From JBGLNJ01 sp041300525 (GTDB taxonomy: Bacteria > Chloroflexota > Anaerolineae > Fen-1058), in assembly GCA_041300525.1 (NCBI GenBank), contig JBGLNJ010000001.1:62001-126000 (forward strand): a DNA stretch of 64,000 bases. Direction: 5' to 3'. Position 1 is the stretch's first letter. Every line of letters begins with the position of its first letter. The notes under the pieces were generated by a model that did not search any database, was not told the origin of the DNA, and was given only the letters and a program-made list of their open reading frames with translations. Made by a program: the position numbers and the translations under genes. Of this stretch, positions 15,327 to 23,504 are shown in pieces.

Positions 15327-18300
15327 ATGATCCCGTGGGCAATTGACGATCTCATTATTTCGGATGACGTGCTGTGGCAGAGCGCGCTAAAGGATGTACA
15401 CGGCTTGCCCCAGGCGGGGGCGCAGCTCGCCGAGCGGTTCGGACGGTGGCCGGCTTTTGGCGGGTTGGCGCGCCCAGGGCGGCGGCTGAACCTGGTGACG
15501 CTGTGGAATCACACGACCCATGCGTTGCGGGCGGCGGCCAAGCGACAATTTGAGCAGTACGCCAGCCCGGAGCGGGAGGTGATCCGGCGGCTGAGCGTGG
15601 TGGACTCGGTCGTGCCGGGCGTTGCGCCGTCGAGTGTGTTGCTGGCGCTGGGGCCGTGGGATGTGGCGCGCAGCGGGAGCACCTACGCGCCGCGCGATTT
15701 GACGGACGATGCGAGTGTGGCGACGGTGAGCGGCGGGGTGATCTGGCGGCCGGGTAGATTTGGCATGGCATACCAGGCTGCCGAGGCGACGACGAACCTG
15801 ATAGGCAATCCGCAACTATACGCCAATTCCACCGGGTTCACTGCCCGCGCCAGCCCGACGACTTTAGCGCGCGACACTAGCACGTTTTACATCGGCGTCG
15901 CCTCGCTGCACGTTGTTGCCGACAGTGCAAGCGACGGCTTATTTTGGGTTGACGATATCAACTTTGCGGCTTCGACAGAGTACACGCTATCGGTGTATAT
16001 GAAAGGCACTGGCACGGTAGACCTCAGTTTCTATGACTTGGTCGGGGGTTATCAGTATGGAGACACTCTAACCCTCACCTCGACTTGGACGCGCTATACT
16101 CTGACTAGGACATTTTCTACCGGCACAGCCAGGCGTATCTGCATCAGGAGCGTTGGAGCAACTGCCGACTGGTATTGCGACGCTTTTCAAATGGAGGCAA
16201 AAGCATGGCCTACGCCGTACTGCGACGGCTCGCTGGGGCCGGGCCACTCGTGGAGCGGAACCACACATGCCAGCACTAGCGCGCGGACAGCGGCAAGCTG
16301 TGTATTCACTAATCCTGTTTCAACTGTGGCTGGCAGTGTGTGCTTGTGGTGGAAACCCAGCGCAGACTATAACGGCCCGTTACAGTACTTTTTCAACGAG
16401 GGGAACCTCAGAGCTTATTTCTATGCCACCGACGACAAGATTGTTTTTACAGATGGAACGAACCCGATCAGCACGGCGGCGCTGACATTCAGCGCCGAGA
16501 CGTGGATGCACTTGGTTTTCACATGGTCGTCGTCGGGGATGGCGATTTACATTAATGGCGCGAGTGCTGCGACCGGCGCAACGTACACGGCGCCTACGGC
16601 AGGCGCGTCTTTTTACCTCGGTCGCGGTACTGGCGCGACTTATCAAACCAATGGGCTGCTGGATTATGTGTCGGTGCTGGGCGTGGCACTGACAGCCGCG
16701 CAGGCGGCGTCGTTGTACGCGGCGCAGTTGGCGGCGGACTGGAAGGCGCGTTGGTGCAACGTGATCGCCGAGGAGGTGAAAGCGTTTGCCATTGGGGGCG
16801 AGGAGACGGATCAGGGCGTGGTGAGCACGTTGGCGATGGATGGCGACGTGCGCTGGCGCAGCCGCGACGGGGCCGCCTTCTGGCGGTTGATCGCCGGGAC
16901 GGGTAGCTGTGTGGTGAACAATGACGGCGACGACGACGCCTATCCCCTCATCTATATCACGCCCAAGACGGCCAAGACGGGCGACACGTGGGCGTATAAG
17001 GTGTGGAACCCGATCAAGTGGTTGGCGGCCAGCGCCGGGACGAGTTACCCGGTTGAGATCACCGAGCAAGGGCTGGACGCGGGCAACCTGGTCTCTGCGA
17101 GCAAGATGCAGGCGGACTATGACGATCTGAGGGTCAAAGTGGACGGGGTTGAGGTCAATCGCTGGCTCTCGACTGTGGTGATCGAGGACTGCGAGGACGC
17201 CTGGAATGAGAGCGTTGATGCGGATTTTACTGTGACAACACCGGCCGGCAAGATCGGAACCTGCAACAAGTTCGCTATTGCGGCCGGGGCCAGTGCTGGC
17301 GACAAGGTGACTGAGGCGGTCTCCTCGCTCGACCTGAATGGATTCTCAACGGTGTACGCCTGGGTCAAGTGCTCGGTCAATACCGCTGCGGGCAACTTTC
17401 AGCTTTTGTTGGACAATACGGCCAATTGCGCCTCGCCGCTGGAGACGATCAACATCCCGGCGCTGACGGCGAACACGTGGACGCGCGTTGCGCTGACTCT
17501 GGCGAATCCGGCCACCGACCTGGCGATCATTAGCGTGGGAATCAAGTACACGGTTGACATCGGGGCGTGCGACTTTTATATTGACGATGTGCGGACTGTG
17601 ACTAAGGTGTGGGCCAACCTGGATTTTCAGGCCAGCCAGACGGCGACGATGGCGGCTATCGCCGATGCCGTTGTCACGACGATCACGGCGACGACGGACA
17701 TTTCGGGCTGGCCGAGCACCGGGATTTTGTACATTGAGACCGAGGCGATCACCTACACGGGCAGGAACGTGACGGACAAGACGTTTACCGGCTGCACGCG
17801 CGGGGCGAAGGGCACGACGGCGGCGGCCCATGCGGCCGCACTGACGGCGTACTGGATTCAGCACGACATTTGGATTCTATACGGGAACGCCAGCGCGGCG
17901 GCGCCGACGGTGGACAGCAACTATGAGCCGGCCTTTGAGTTGGATCACAGCACAAACACGAGTTGGGTATATGAGGAGTTCGGGGAAGATGACGGGCTGA
18001 GGTCGGCTAGTTGGGCGTGGCTATTCTACTACAACTGGATGATAGTTACCAGTGCTCATTATACCGCCAATCAAAATACGAACGCAAGTCCTTGGTCTGA
18101 GGTCGGATTATCTATTACTCCGTCAACTTCCGTTGGTTCTTCCAAGGGGGTGTACTACCTGTATAATCCGTGTGGAGTTACTAATGCTAATTTCACTAAC
18201 GGTGAGTACAACAGCACAAAACTTGGTGGTGGAAGTCCTGCAGTTGGCATTCAATCTTCTGTTAATGCGACTACCTGGGTTACCGAGTACGCTCCTGCTA

Positions 18301-18764
18301 TGACACACGACACGACATGGCGTGCCTGGAGCCAAAATCAGGCACTCACTGCTGGTTCAAAGTATGTCGGGCTCTATGTGTATGATCCTGGCTATGCTGA
18401 TATCTACGGCGAGGCGGCGGATTGTGCCGTGACTCTTAATTCAACTTACACGCCGGTGGTGGTCATCGGGGCAGAGCAATCCAACTATGACCTGGCCGTG
18501 ACGCTGACCAATTCCACGACGGGCGACTCGATTGCGCTTGCGCTGACGATGCAACTCAACCAGACGCTGGAGATTGACACGGACGCGAAGACGGTCACGT
18601 TGCTGGCGGACAATAGCAAGCAGATGCAGGCGTTGACGTTCACCGGGGGCGCGCGGCGCGACTGGCTAAGACTGGCGACGGGGAACAACACGCTGACGTG
18701 GAGCGACACGGGCACGGTGAGCGTGGAAGTGGAGATTCTGTTTGACCGGAGGTATTTTGAATGA
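15327..18764 (+). CDS. Large tail-tip protein with LamG-type domain
   Basis: A 1145-residue protein after the tape measure gene, the place of distal-tail and adhesion proteins. Residues about 150-320 look like a carbohydrate-binding beta-sandwich (NLIGNPQLYANSTGFTAR, then STEYTLSVYMKGTGTVDLSF). Residues about 325-470 are LamG/concanavalin-like (GSVCLWWKPSADYNGPLQYF, MHLVFTWSSSGMAIYINGA, ending LDYVSVLGVALTAAQAASLY). A second sandwich follows near 620-770. The N-terminus may be the tail-docking part. Host glycan recognition is the likely role. Some central segments are AT-richer than the rest, as in recombined adhesion genes. Confidence 0.7.
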   Translation: MIPWAIDDLIISDDVLWQSALKDVHGLPQAGAQLAERFGRWPAFGGLARPGRRLNLVTLWNHTTHALRAAAKRQFEQYASPEREVIRRLSVVDSVVPGVAPSSVLLALGPWDVARSGSTYAPRDLTDDASVATVSGGVIWRPGRFGMAYQAAEATTNLIGNPQLYANSTGFTARASPTTLARDTSTFYIGVASLHVVADSASDGLFWVDDINFAASTEYTLSVYMKGTGTVDLSFYDLVGGYQYGDTLTLTSTWTRYTLTRTFSTGTARRICIRSVGATADWYCDAFQMEAKAWPTPYCDGSLGPGHSWSGTTHASTSARTAASCVFTNPVSTVAGSVCLWWKPSADYNGPLQYFFNEGNLRAYFYATDDKIVFTDGTNPISTAALTFSAETWMHLVFTWSSSGMAIYINGASAATGATYTAPTAGASFYLGRGTGATYQTNGLLDYVSVLGVALTAAQAASLYAAQLAADWKARWCNVIAEEVKAFAIGGEETDQGVVSTLAMDGDVRWRSRDGAAFWRLIAGTGSCVVNNDGDDDAYPLIYITPKTAKTGDTWAYKVWNPIKWLAASAGTSYPVEITEQGLDAGNLVSASKMQADYDDLRVKVDGVEVNRWLSTVVIEDCEDAWNESVDADFTVTTPAGKIGTCNKFAIAAGASAGDKVTEAVSSLDLNGFSTVYAWVKCSVNTAAGNFQLLLDNTANCASPLETINIPALTANTWTRVALTLANPATDLAIISVGIKYTVDIGACDFYIDDVRTVTKVWANLDFQASQTATMAAIADAVVTTITATTDISGWPSTGILYIETEAITYTGRNVTDKTFTGCTRGAKGTTAAAHAAALTAYWIQHDIWILYGNASAAAPTVDSNYEPAFELDHSTNTSWVYEEFGEDDGLRSASWAWLFYYNWMIVTSAHYTANQNTNASPWSEVGLSITPSTSVGSSKGVYYLYNPCGVTNANFTNGEYNSTKLGGGSPAVGIQSSVNATTWVTEYAPAMTHDTTWRAWSQNQALTAGSKYVGLYVYDPGYADIYGEAADCAVTLNSTYTPVVVIGAEQSNYDLAVTLTNSTTGDSIALALTMQLNQTLEIDTDAKTVTLLADNSKQMQALTFTGGARRDWLRLATGNNTLTWSDTGTVSVEVEILFDRRYFE

Positions 18765-19081
18765 AGGCAAAACTTGATTTTCGTGTGGACAGTTCCGGCT
18801 CGCGGTGGATGCGGATGACGCTATCCGGCGAGGGCTGGACTTCGGGCTGGAGCGTGCCATACGCGAACATTGAATCGTGGGGGATGTTGGCGTGGTTCGC
18901 GGTCCCGCCGGCAGAGTCGGAGGGGTTGGTTTCTGACCGCGACTATCGCATGAGCGATACACCGACACTTCCAGAGTTTGGGGCATTTCTCAATAGTCTG
19001 CATACGCTCATCGGGCAGATCAAGCCGACGATCCAGCCGAGTGTGTCGTTCACGATTGTGGATGAGCGCGAGTACCAGTGA
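18761..19081 (+). CDS. Small tail-region protein, unknown function
   Basis: A 106-residue protein coupled to the LamG tail gene by an ATGA overlap. The first half is beta-rich with many Trp (SSGSRWMRMTLSGEGWTSGWSVPYANIE); the second half is a short helix and strand (EFGAFLNSLHTLIGQIKPTI). Its place suggests a tail-tip accessory. No known family is recognised. Confidence 0.45.
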   Translation: MKAKLDFRVDSSGSRWMRMTLSGEGWTSGWSVPYANIESWGMLAWFAVPPAESEGLVSDRDYRMSDTPTLPEFGAFLNSLHTLIGQIKPTIQPSVSFTIVDEREYQ

Positions 19082-19113
19082 CGGAGCTCGTGGTGGCGCG
19101 CGACGGTGGTGCA

Positions 19114-19148
19114 GATAACCGTCATTACTGATACTGCGTTGGGTACAA
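19114..19148 (+). repeat. Dispersed phage repeat, copy 8 (direct, long form)
   Basis: GATAAC-CGTC-ATTACTGATACTGCG followed by TTGGGTACAA, then the GATCGGGAAAGTAACGGAT tail shared with copy 6. In this copy TACAAT could act as a -10 element. It lies in the 101-bp gap before the baseplate-type gene. Confidence 0.82.
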
Positions 19149-19182
19149 TGCATCTGATCGGGAAAGTAACGGATGGGAGCGG

Positions 19183-20211
19183 ATGAGCGACGTACAGGCG
19201 ATGGTGTTTGACCGGAACGGGTATCAGATCGCGGAGATCGAGCCGCAGATTGACTCGATCTGCTGGCGGCTCAACGCTCACGGCCTGGCGCACGTGCGGC
19301 TGCCGTACACCGATTCAAAATGCACGAAGGACATCCTGCGGTCAGGCAACCGGGTGCTGTTTCGATTTTCAAATGGCCTGCCCGATTGGGGCGGGGTGAT
19401 GGACTTGCAGCGGAGTCGAGACGGCAACGGAGTGCAGATCGCTGTCTACTCCGGGGAGTGGATTCTCGATTGGCGGGTGACGGGCAAGAACCGGGTGTTC
19501 GCTTCCACGTATCCCGGCAGTATATTCTCGACGCTGATCTCGGAGATGAATGGGAGCGGCGACACCGGGATCACGATTGGCGACATTTACGCGGGCGGGG
19601 CTGCCCGGTCGGAAGAGTACCACTATTTTGACATGCAACGTCAAATGACCAAGTTGGCCGATGACAGTGGGCAGGATTGGGCGATCTTGCCGGTGTACTC
19701 GGCGGGCCGGCTGACGTTCAGGGCGTATTGGTATGAGCAGCGCGGATCAGACAAAACCGGCCAGGTGTGGCTGATCGAGGGGCAGAATTGCTCCGAGGCG
19801 ACGCTGGCCGAACAGGGCCGGATCGCCAATCGGTATTATGTGGTCGGGCCAGGCTCGGCCTGGGGCGCCGAGCGCGCAGTTGGGCAAGGGGATGATGCCG
19901 ACAGTCTGGCCGAGTTCGGATTCCGCGAGCGGTCGGAGGTGGCCAGCGGGCAAGCCAGCCTGGCGACGTTGACGGCGACGGCGGCGGCCCGGGTGGCGAC
20001 GGTGGCCTGGTCGCAGGCGATGATCAGCTTGCCGAAGGCGCTGAACCTTGAGCCTGCGCTATTTTCCGCTTACGACGTGGGGGACATTGTGCGGACGCAA
20101 TTGTTTCTCAAATCTACAGAGTGGGCATTTGATGGGGACGTGCGGATCGTGGCCCGCGAATGGAAGCCGGACGGGACGTGCGGCCTGGAGGTGCAAGAGT
20201 GGCTGGGCTGA
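19183..20211 (+). CDS. Baseplate/tail protein (ReqiPepy6 Gp37-like)
   Basis: A 342-residue protein with the start of Gp37-type siphovirus tail proteins: MVFDRNGYQIAEIEPQIDSI, then GLAHVRLPYTDSK and RVLFRFSNGLPDWGGVMD, a strand-rich hub-like domain. The middle (YHYFDMQRQMTKLADDSGQDW) and C-terminal region (VGDIVRTQLFLKSTEWAFDGDVRIVAREW) fit baseplate hub folds. It probably forms the tail tip to which the fibre proteins attach. The gene follows repeat copy 8 and is coupled to the next small ORF (TGATG). Confidence 0.7.
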   Translation: MSDVQAMVFDRNGYQIAEIEPQIDSICWRLNAHGLAHVRLPYTDSKCTKDILRSGNRVLFRFSNGLPDWGGVMDLQRSRDGNGVQIAVYSGEWILDWRVTGKNRVFASTYPGSIFSTLISEMNGSGDTGITIGDIYAGGAARSEEYHYFDMQRQMTKLADDSGQDWAILPVYSAGRLTFRAYWYEQRGSDKTGQVWLIEGQNCSEATLAEQGRIANRYYVVGPGSAWGAERAVGQGDDADSLAEFGFRERSEVASGQASLATLTATAAARVATVAWSQAMISLPKALNLEPALFSAYDVGDIVRTQLFLKSTEWAFDGDVRIVAREWKPDGTCGLEVQEWLG

Positions 20212-20414
20212 TGATGCAGCGCGAGCACGTGGTCGGGAACGTTTTGGATGAGGTGGCAGAGTTGAAACGCCGGCTGGATTTGCTGGAGACGACGGCGATG
20301 CAGGGTCAGATCGGGCCTTACACGACAACTGCGCCGGCGGAGACGGGGTACATCACGCTGACGATCTATGTGGATGGGACGGCTACAACGTACAAGCTGC
20401 TGGCGGCTACGTAA
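20211..20414 (+). CDS. Small terminal tail protein, unknown function
   Basis: A 67-residue protein, last of the + strand phage genes. It has an N-terminal heptad helix (HVVGNVLDEVAELKRRLDLLETTAM) able to form a coiled coil and a short beta C-terminus (ETGYITLTIYVDGTATTYKL). The form resembles small trimeric tail appendages. Start ATG 20211 overlaps the previous stop. A perfect terminator hairpin follows at once. Confidence 0.5.
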   Translation: MMQREHVVGNVLDEVAELKRRLDLLETTAMQGQIGPYTTTAPAETGYITLTIYVDGTATTYKLLAAT

Positions 20415-20421
20415 CGAGAAA

Positions 20422-20445
20422 TCCCCTTCTCTGGCAAGAAGGGGA
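20422..20445. terminator. Bidirectional hairpin terminator after the tail operon
   Basis: Perfect 9-bp stem (TCCCCTTCT with AGAAGGGGA, 6-nt loop), 8 bp after the last tail gene. A-rich on its left and partly T-poor on its right, so termination in the + direction may need extra factors. Confidence 0.65.
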
Positions 20446-20460
20446 AGGCAGGAAGGAAAC

Positions 20461-20506
20461 CTGGCCGGGACTCGGCCAGCACTGGCGATCCTCGCGTATT
20501 CGCCAG
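20461..20506. repeat. Two tandem perfect hairpins between tail operon and integrase
   Basis: CTGGCCG with CGGCCAG (20461-20479) and CTGGCGA with TCGCCAG (20482-20506), both perfect 7-bp stems. They separate two converging transcription units and may strengthen termination. Confidence 0.55.
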
Positions 20507-20559
20507 GGCCAACACCCAAGCAAATTGTACCCCGTTTGCGCGTTGGTGTCAATAGGACA

Positions 20560-21489
20560 CTAAAGCCGCCAGTTGGCGATAGGCGAGGCGACCCGATGGG
20601 CCGCCTCGATGTCTGTCTGGGCGATAGCGAGGTAACGCTTTACCATGTCGAGCGTGGTGTGGCCGAGGATACGCTGGAGCGTGTAGATGTCGCCGTGATT
20701 GCGCAGAAATTGAATGGCGAAAGTGTGGCGGAAACGATGGGGGTGAACGTCGGCCACGCCGGCGCGGTCGCCGATGCGCGCTATGATGTGGTACAGCTCG
20801 CGGGCGGGCAGCGGGTGGCCGGAGCGGGAGCTGGGGAACAGGACGGCGCCGACCGTTTCCTCTTTTCGCAGGGCGAGGTAGCGCCAAATGAGCTTGCCGG
20901 TGGATTCGCTGAAGGGAACCTGGCGTTCTTTGCTTTTCTTGCCCATCACCAGGATGTGGCGCGCCTTGAGGTCCACATCCTTGATGCTCAGGCCGCACAG
21001 TTCCGAGGCCCGGATGCCGGTGTCCAGCAGCAAGTAAAGGATGACGCGGTTGCGCTGCGCGGTCGGGATTGCGTGCTGACATTCGCGCTTGCCGGGTCGG
21101 GAGTAGGGCGCGGACTTGTCCACGGCGTCCAGGATCAGCTTGACCTCGGCCTCGGTGAGGGGGTTGATGACACGCTCTTCGGGCGTTGGCGGGCGGATCT
21201 CGTGGATGATGTTCCGCTCGATCAGGTCTTCGGCGAGCGCCCAGCGCCAGAGGGCGGACAGGCCGGAATGGTAGCCGAGCACGGTTTTCTTGCTGAGCGT
21301 GTCCAGGCTGATGAGAAATCGCTCGATCTGGGGCTTGGTGATGTCGCCGATGTTTGGATCGTCGGGAAATTCTGACTTGAGGCGATCAAAGATGTAGGTG
21401 TAGAAGCTGATCGTGTTGGGGCTGAGACGGCGCGCGCCCGCGTCGAGTAGGTAGCCTTCGATGGCTGTGGTCAATTGTAGCTGTTTCAT
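20560..21489 (-). CDS. Tyrosine recombinase / phage integrase
   Basis: A 309-residue site-specific recombinase that would insert and excise the prophage. N-terminal SAM-like core-binding domain (residues about 1-100) and a catalytic domain with the complete set: Arg in DTGIRASEL, Lys in GKKSKER, HxxR in HPHRFRH, His in LGHTTLDM, and the Tyr nucleophile in VKRYLAIAQ. It lies convergent to the tail operon at the right end of the phage genes. Its upstream region holds inverted half-sites of the dispersed phage repeat, suggesting shared regulation. Confidence 0.95.
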   Translation of the reverse strand: MKQLQLTTAIEGYLLDAGARRLSPNTISFYTYIFDRLKSEFPDDPNIGDITKPQIERFLISLDTLSKKTVLGYHSGLSALWRWALAEDLIERNIIHEIRPPTPEERVINPLTEAEVKLILDAVDKSAPYSRPGKRECQHAIPTAQRNRVILYLLLDTGIRASELCGLSIKDVDLKARHILVMGKKSKERQVPFSESTGKLIWRYLALRKEETVGAVLFPSSRSGHPLPARELYHIIARIGDRAGVADVHPHRFRHTFAIQFLRNHGDIYTLQRILGHTTLDMVKRYLAIAQTDIEAAHRVASPIANWRL

Positions 21490-21501
21490 GTGGTCTCCGG
21501 T

Positions 21502-21882
21502 TCAAGAACGGTTGTACTGATAATATGAAAGCAGTATCAGTAATTTGAAAGTGGCTTTTTTTGAACCGAAGGCGTTGCAATCTATGTGCTCAGCGGATCG
21601 AGGGGAATCCGCTTGTGGTGCAACCGGTTCCGACAGGCCGCGCTCGCGCACAGTTGCCTCTGTGCAACGGAGAAACTCGGGGGATAGGTCAAGGCCGGTG
21701 ACATGCCCAGCGGGGCCCACTGCCTCTGCCAGCAACACCGCCTGGAGACCAATGCCGCAGCCGGCATCCAGTCCCCGGCTCCCCAAAGGAAGTCGTAGCG
21801 CCTGGATCGCAGCTTGAACGACTGGCTCCATTAAAGGGCTGGTTATCGCCAGCTTGTGTATGTAGGTGTCGGCGTCAATCAT
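21502..21882 (-). pseudogene. Class I methyltransferase gene cut short beside the integrase
   Basis: The first 90 or so residues are a good SAM methyltransferase start: GLDAGCGIGLQAVLLAEAVGP (motif I) and HVTGLDLSPEFLRCTEATVRERGLSEPV. After this the expected motif with GD..LPF and the rest of the fold are missing. Instead about 35 unrelated residues follow, and reading runs through the phage repeat to a stop 13 bp from the integrase start. The most likely cause is prophage insertion near 21,590-21,612, with the other gene half at the left end outside the window. A simple deletion is the alternative. Confidence 0.7.
21515..21544. promoter_or_regulatory. Inverted repeat half-sites upstream of the integrase (repeat copy 9)
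   Basis: TACTGATA (21515-21522) and TATCAGTA (21535-21542) are perfect inverted halves 20 bp apart; the right one lies in a fuller - strand copy of the repeat core ATTACTGATACTGC. They stand 26-55 bp before the integrase start. Regulator binding or recombination-arm function is possible. Confidence 0.7.
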
Positions 21883-21934
21883 TTTCTATCTCTCACTTTC
21901 TGCGTTGCGCCGAGGGAATTCGAGACGTTCATGC

Positions 21935-22579
21935 TCACTGCCGAGGGCCGTCGCGCAAACGGCGATAGTAAGAGTGGCTGGTGTACAGCGCCGCCACCGG
22001 ATTGTGACCGGTCACGCGGTCTTTGGCTACCAGCACCGTGACCGGCGCGACCGAGTGTTTGAAAAAGAGGCTGTCGTGCCCCACGCACAGCCCGACCACG
22101 ATGTTCAACTCGGTTCCCGCTTCGTTCAGGAGCATGGCCTGGCCGACGGGGTTGCACAGCGCCTCGAATTGCCCCGGGCGAATCTTTTCCTCGTCAGCCA
22201 ATCCAATGTCCTCTTTCGGAATCGAGCCGACCTTGCAACAGACGCTGCTGACCTGAAAGCCATTCGCTTCCAGGATCTCTTGCAACAGTCCGGCTTCACG
22301 AATCAAGCCGACGCAGGTCGCGATGCCCAACCGAGAGGCGCCGATACCTCGCGCAAATTCCATCACCTCCTGCACTCGGGGCCAGCGGCAATAGCCGGCC
22401 GCCTCGACCCGGGCCGCAGATTGGGCCAATCTTTGTGTCTCGGGATCCGAATGGTAGAGCTGATGAGCATCAGTCAAGGCATCGAGATCCTGAGAAGCTG
22501 GGCAAAAAACCGGAAAAGCCTTTGTCCCTGGCGTGCTGCTGCACGCTTGTACCCGGCAAATCGAACACTTGAGCTCCAT
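21935..22579 (-). CDS. DUF1847 metal-binding-type protein
   Basis: A 214-residue cysteine-rich protein. It begins CSICRVQACSS and continues with FCPASQD, RLGIATCVGLIREA, GFQVSSVCCKVGSIPKED, and later CNPVGQAMLLNEAGTELNIV and CVGHDSLFF. This layout is that of DUF1847, a family predicted to bind metal through conserved cysteines but with no proven reaction. The start at 22579 gives the family N-terminus; more upstream residues are out of family. It follows an ICMT-like gene by 8 bp in the same transcription unit, next to metal genes. Confidence 0.75.
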   Translation of the reverse strand: MELKCSICRVQACSSTPGTKAFPVFCPASQDLDALTDAHQLYHSDPETQRLAQSAARVEAAGYCRWPRVQEVMEFARGIGASRLGIATCVGLIREAGLLQEILEANGFQVSSVCCKVGSIPKEDIGLADEEKIRPGQFEALCNPVGQAMLLNEAGTELNIVVGLCVGHDSLFFKHSVAPVTVLVAKDRVTGHNPVAALYTSHSYYRRLRDGPRQ

Positions 22580-22587
22580 TTTGTCTC

Positions 22588-23037
22588 CTATATCCAGCGC
22601 CGCACTTGCGCCTTGTATTCCAACCACGCCTGGCCGAACCTGGCCTGCAACATGCGCTCTTCAACTGTGATGAAAACCCGGTCCATCAGGACGGCCAAGA
22701 GCGGGACGATGATCCACGGCGTCAGCGAGCCCAGCAGCGCGGCGATCCCAATGAGAACCAGCACAAAGCCGAGATACATCGGGTTGCGGCTGAGGCGAAA
22801 GACCCCATCGGTGATCAGTGCCGTTGATTCCTGGAATGGCTTGACCGTGGTACCGGCCTTGTGAAAGGCGCTGTCGGCCATCAAGTTGATGGCAATCCCC
22901 CCCGCCAACGGGACAAGGCCCAACAGGTTCCACGGCAGCGGAACAATCATTGCGCCGGGAAACAGGAAATGCAGCGCCGCCATGATCAAGATGGCGAACA
23001 ACAGGTAATGTGTCGGCAACAACTTTAGATTGTTCAT
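22588..23037 (-). CDS. ICMT-like membrane methyltransferase 1 (short form)
   Basis: A 149-residue protein with about four membrane segments, one of eight ICMT-family proteins in this region. The conserved C-terminal half is clear: DGVFRLSRNPMYLGFVLVLIG, then EERMLQARFGQAWLEYKAQVRRW. In the family this half holds the SAM and lipid-binding site, and substrates range from prenylcysteine to phospholipids. Here Arg-Asn-Pro replaces the common RHP, as in PEMT-like members. The start overlaps the stop of the AbrB-type gene (ATGA). Substrate unknown. Confidence 0.8.
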   Translation of the reverse strand: MNNLKLLPTHYLLFAILIMAALHFLFPGAMIVPLPWNLLGLVPLAGGIAINLMADSAFHKAGTTVKPFQESTALITDGVFRLSRNPMYLGFVLVLIGIAALLGSLTPWIIVPLLAVLMDRVFITVEERMLQARFGQAWLEYKAQVRRWI

Positions 23038-23417
23038 GCGAAAACCTCCAGTTCAGGATGTTTGAGCGCAACCTCGTAAATTGGCCCCTGCGCGAGAAAT
23101 CCCAGCGCATAACCACTGCCTCGCACAACCACTAGACGATCACCGGCCTGCGCCTCCACCTCCGGCGGCAAGACCACCTGACCTCGCTTGCCCATCCGTC
23201 CCTGGGCCAGCATGCGCTTTCTCAGCAAGGCCGGAAACTTGTCCGCCCGACCGACGCCGAACCCGCCTGAGCGCCGGCTGCCGCGCGTAAAAACGATCTC
23301 GTCTCCCGGCTGGAAGCCATACTCACGATAGGCTCCCGGCGGTACGGTGATCTTTTTCCCGGCCCGGACGACGACCCAGCCAAAGACCCATTTGCCGCCC
23401 TTTTCTAATTGTGGCAT
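23034..23417 (-). CDS. Double AbrB/SpoVT-like domain protein
   Basis: A 127-residue protein with two swapped-hairpin-type halves: VRAGKKITVPPGAYREYGFQPGDEIVF (about 18-45) and GRMGKRGQVVLPPEVEAQAGDRLVVV (about 73-98). These match AbrB-like DNA-binding domains with the K.TVP/VVLP core. A single chain with both halves could bind DNA as an intramolecular pair. It overlaps ICMT 1 by 4 bp and may regulate the local cluster. An alternative is an antitoxin, but no toxin gene is adjacent. Confidence 0.65.
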   Translation of the reverse strand: MPQLEKGGKWVFGWVVVRAGKKITVPPGAYREYGFQPGDEIVFTRGSRRSGGFGVGRADKFPALLRKRMLAQGRMGKRGQVVLPPEVEAQAGDRLVVVRGSGYALGFLAQGPIYEVALKHPELEVFA

Positions 23418-23504
23418 TGATCAATCTCCTTTGCACCCAGGCGTGGCTCGTTCGTATGGTTCATGCAAAACGCCACCGTCTGCTCGATCTGCACTCGTGA
23501 CAAT

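Noticed and set aside
20368..21375. Long + strand ORF opposite the integrase
   Set aside because: It mirrors the integrase frame. The - strand product has all recombinase catalytic residues, while this translation has no known motif.
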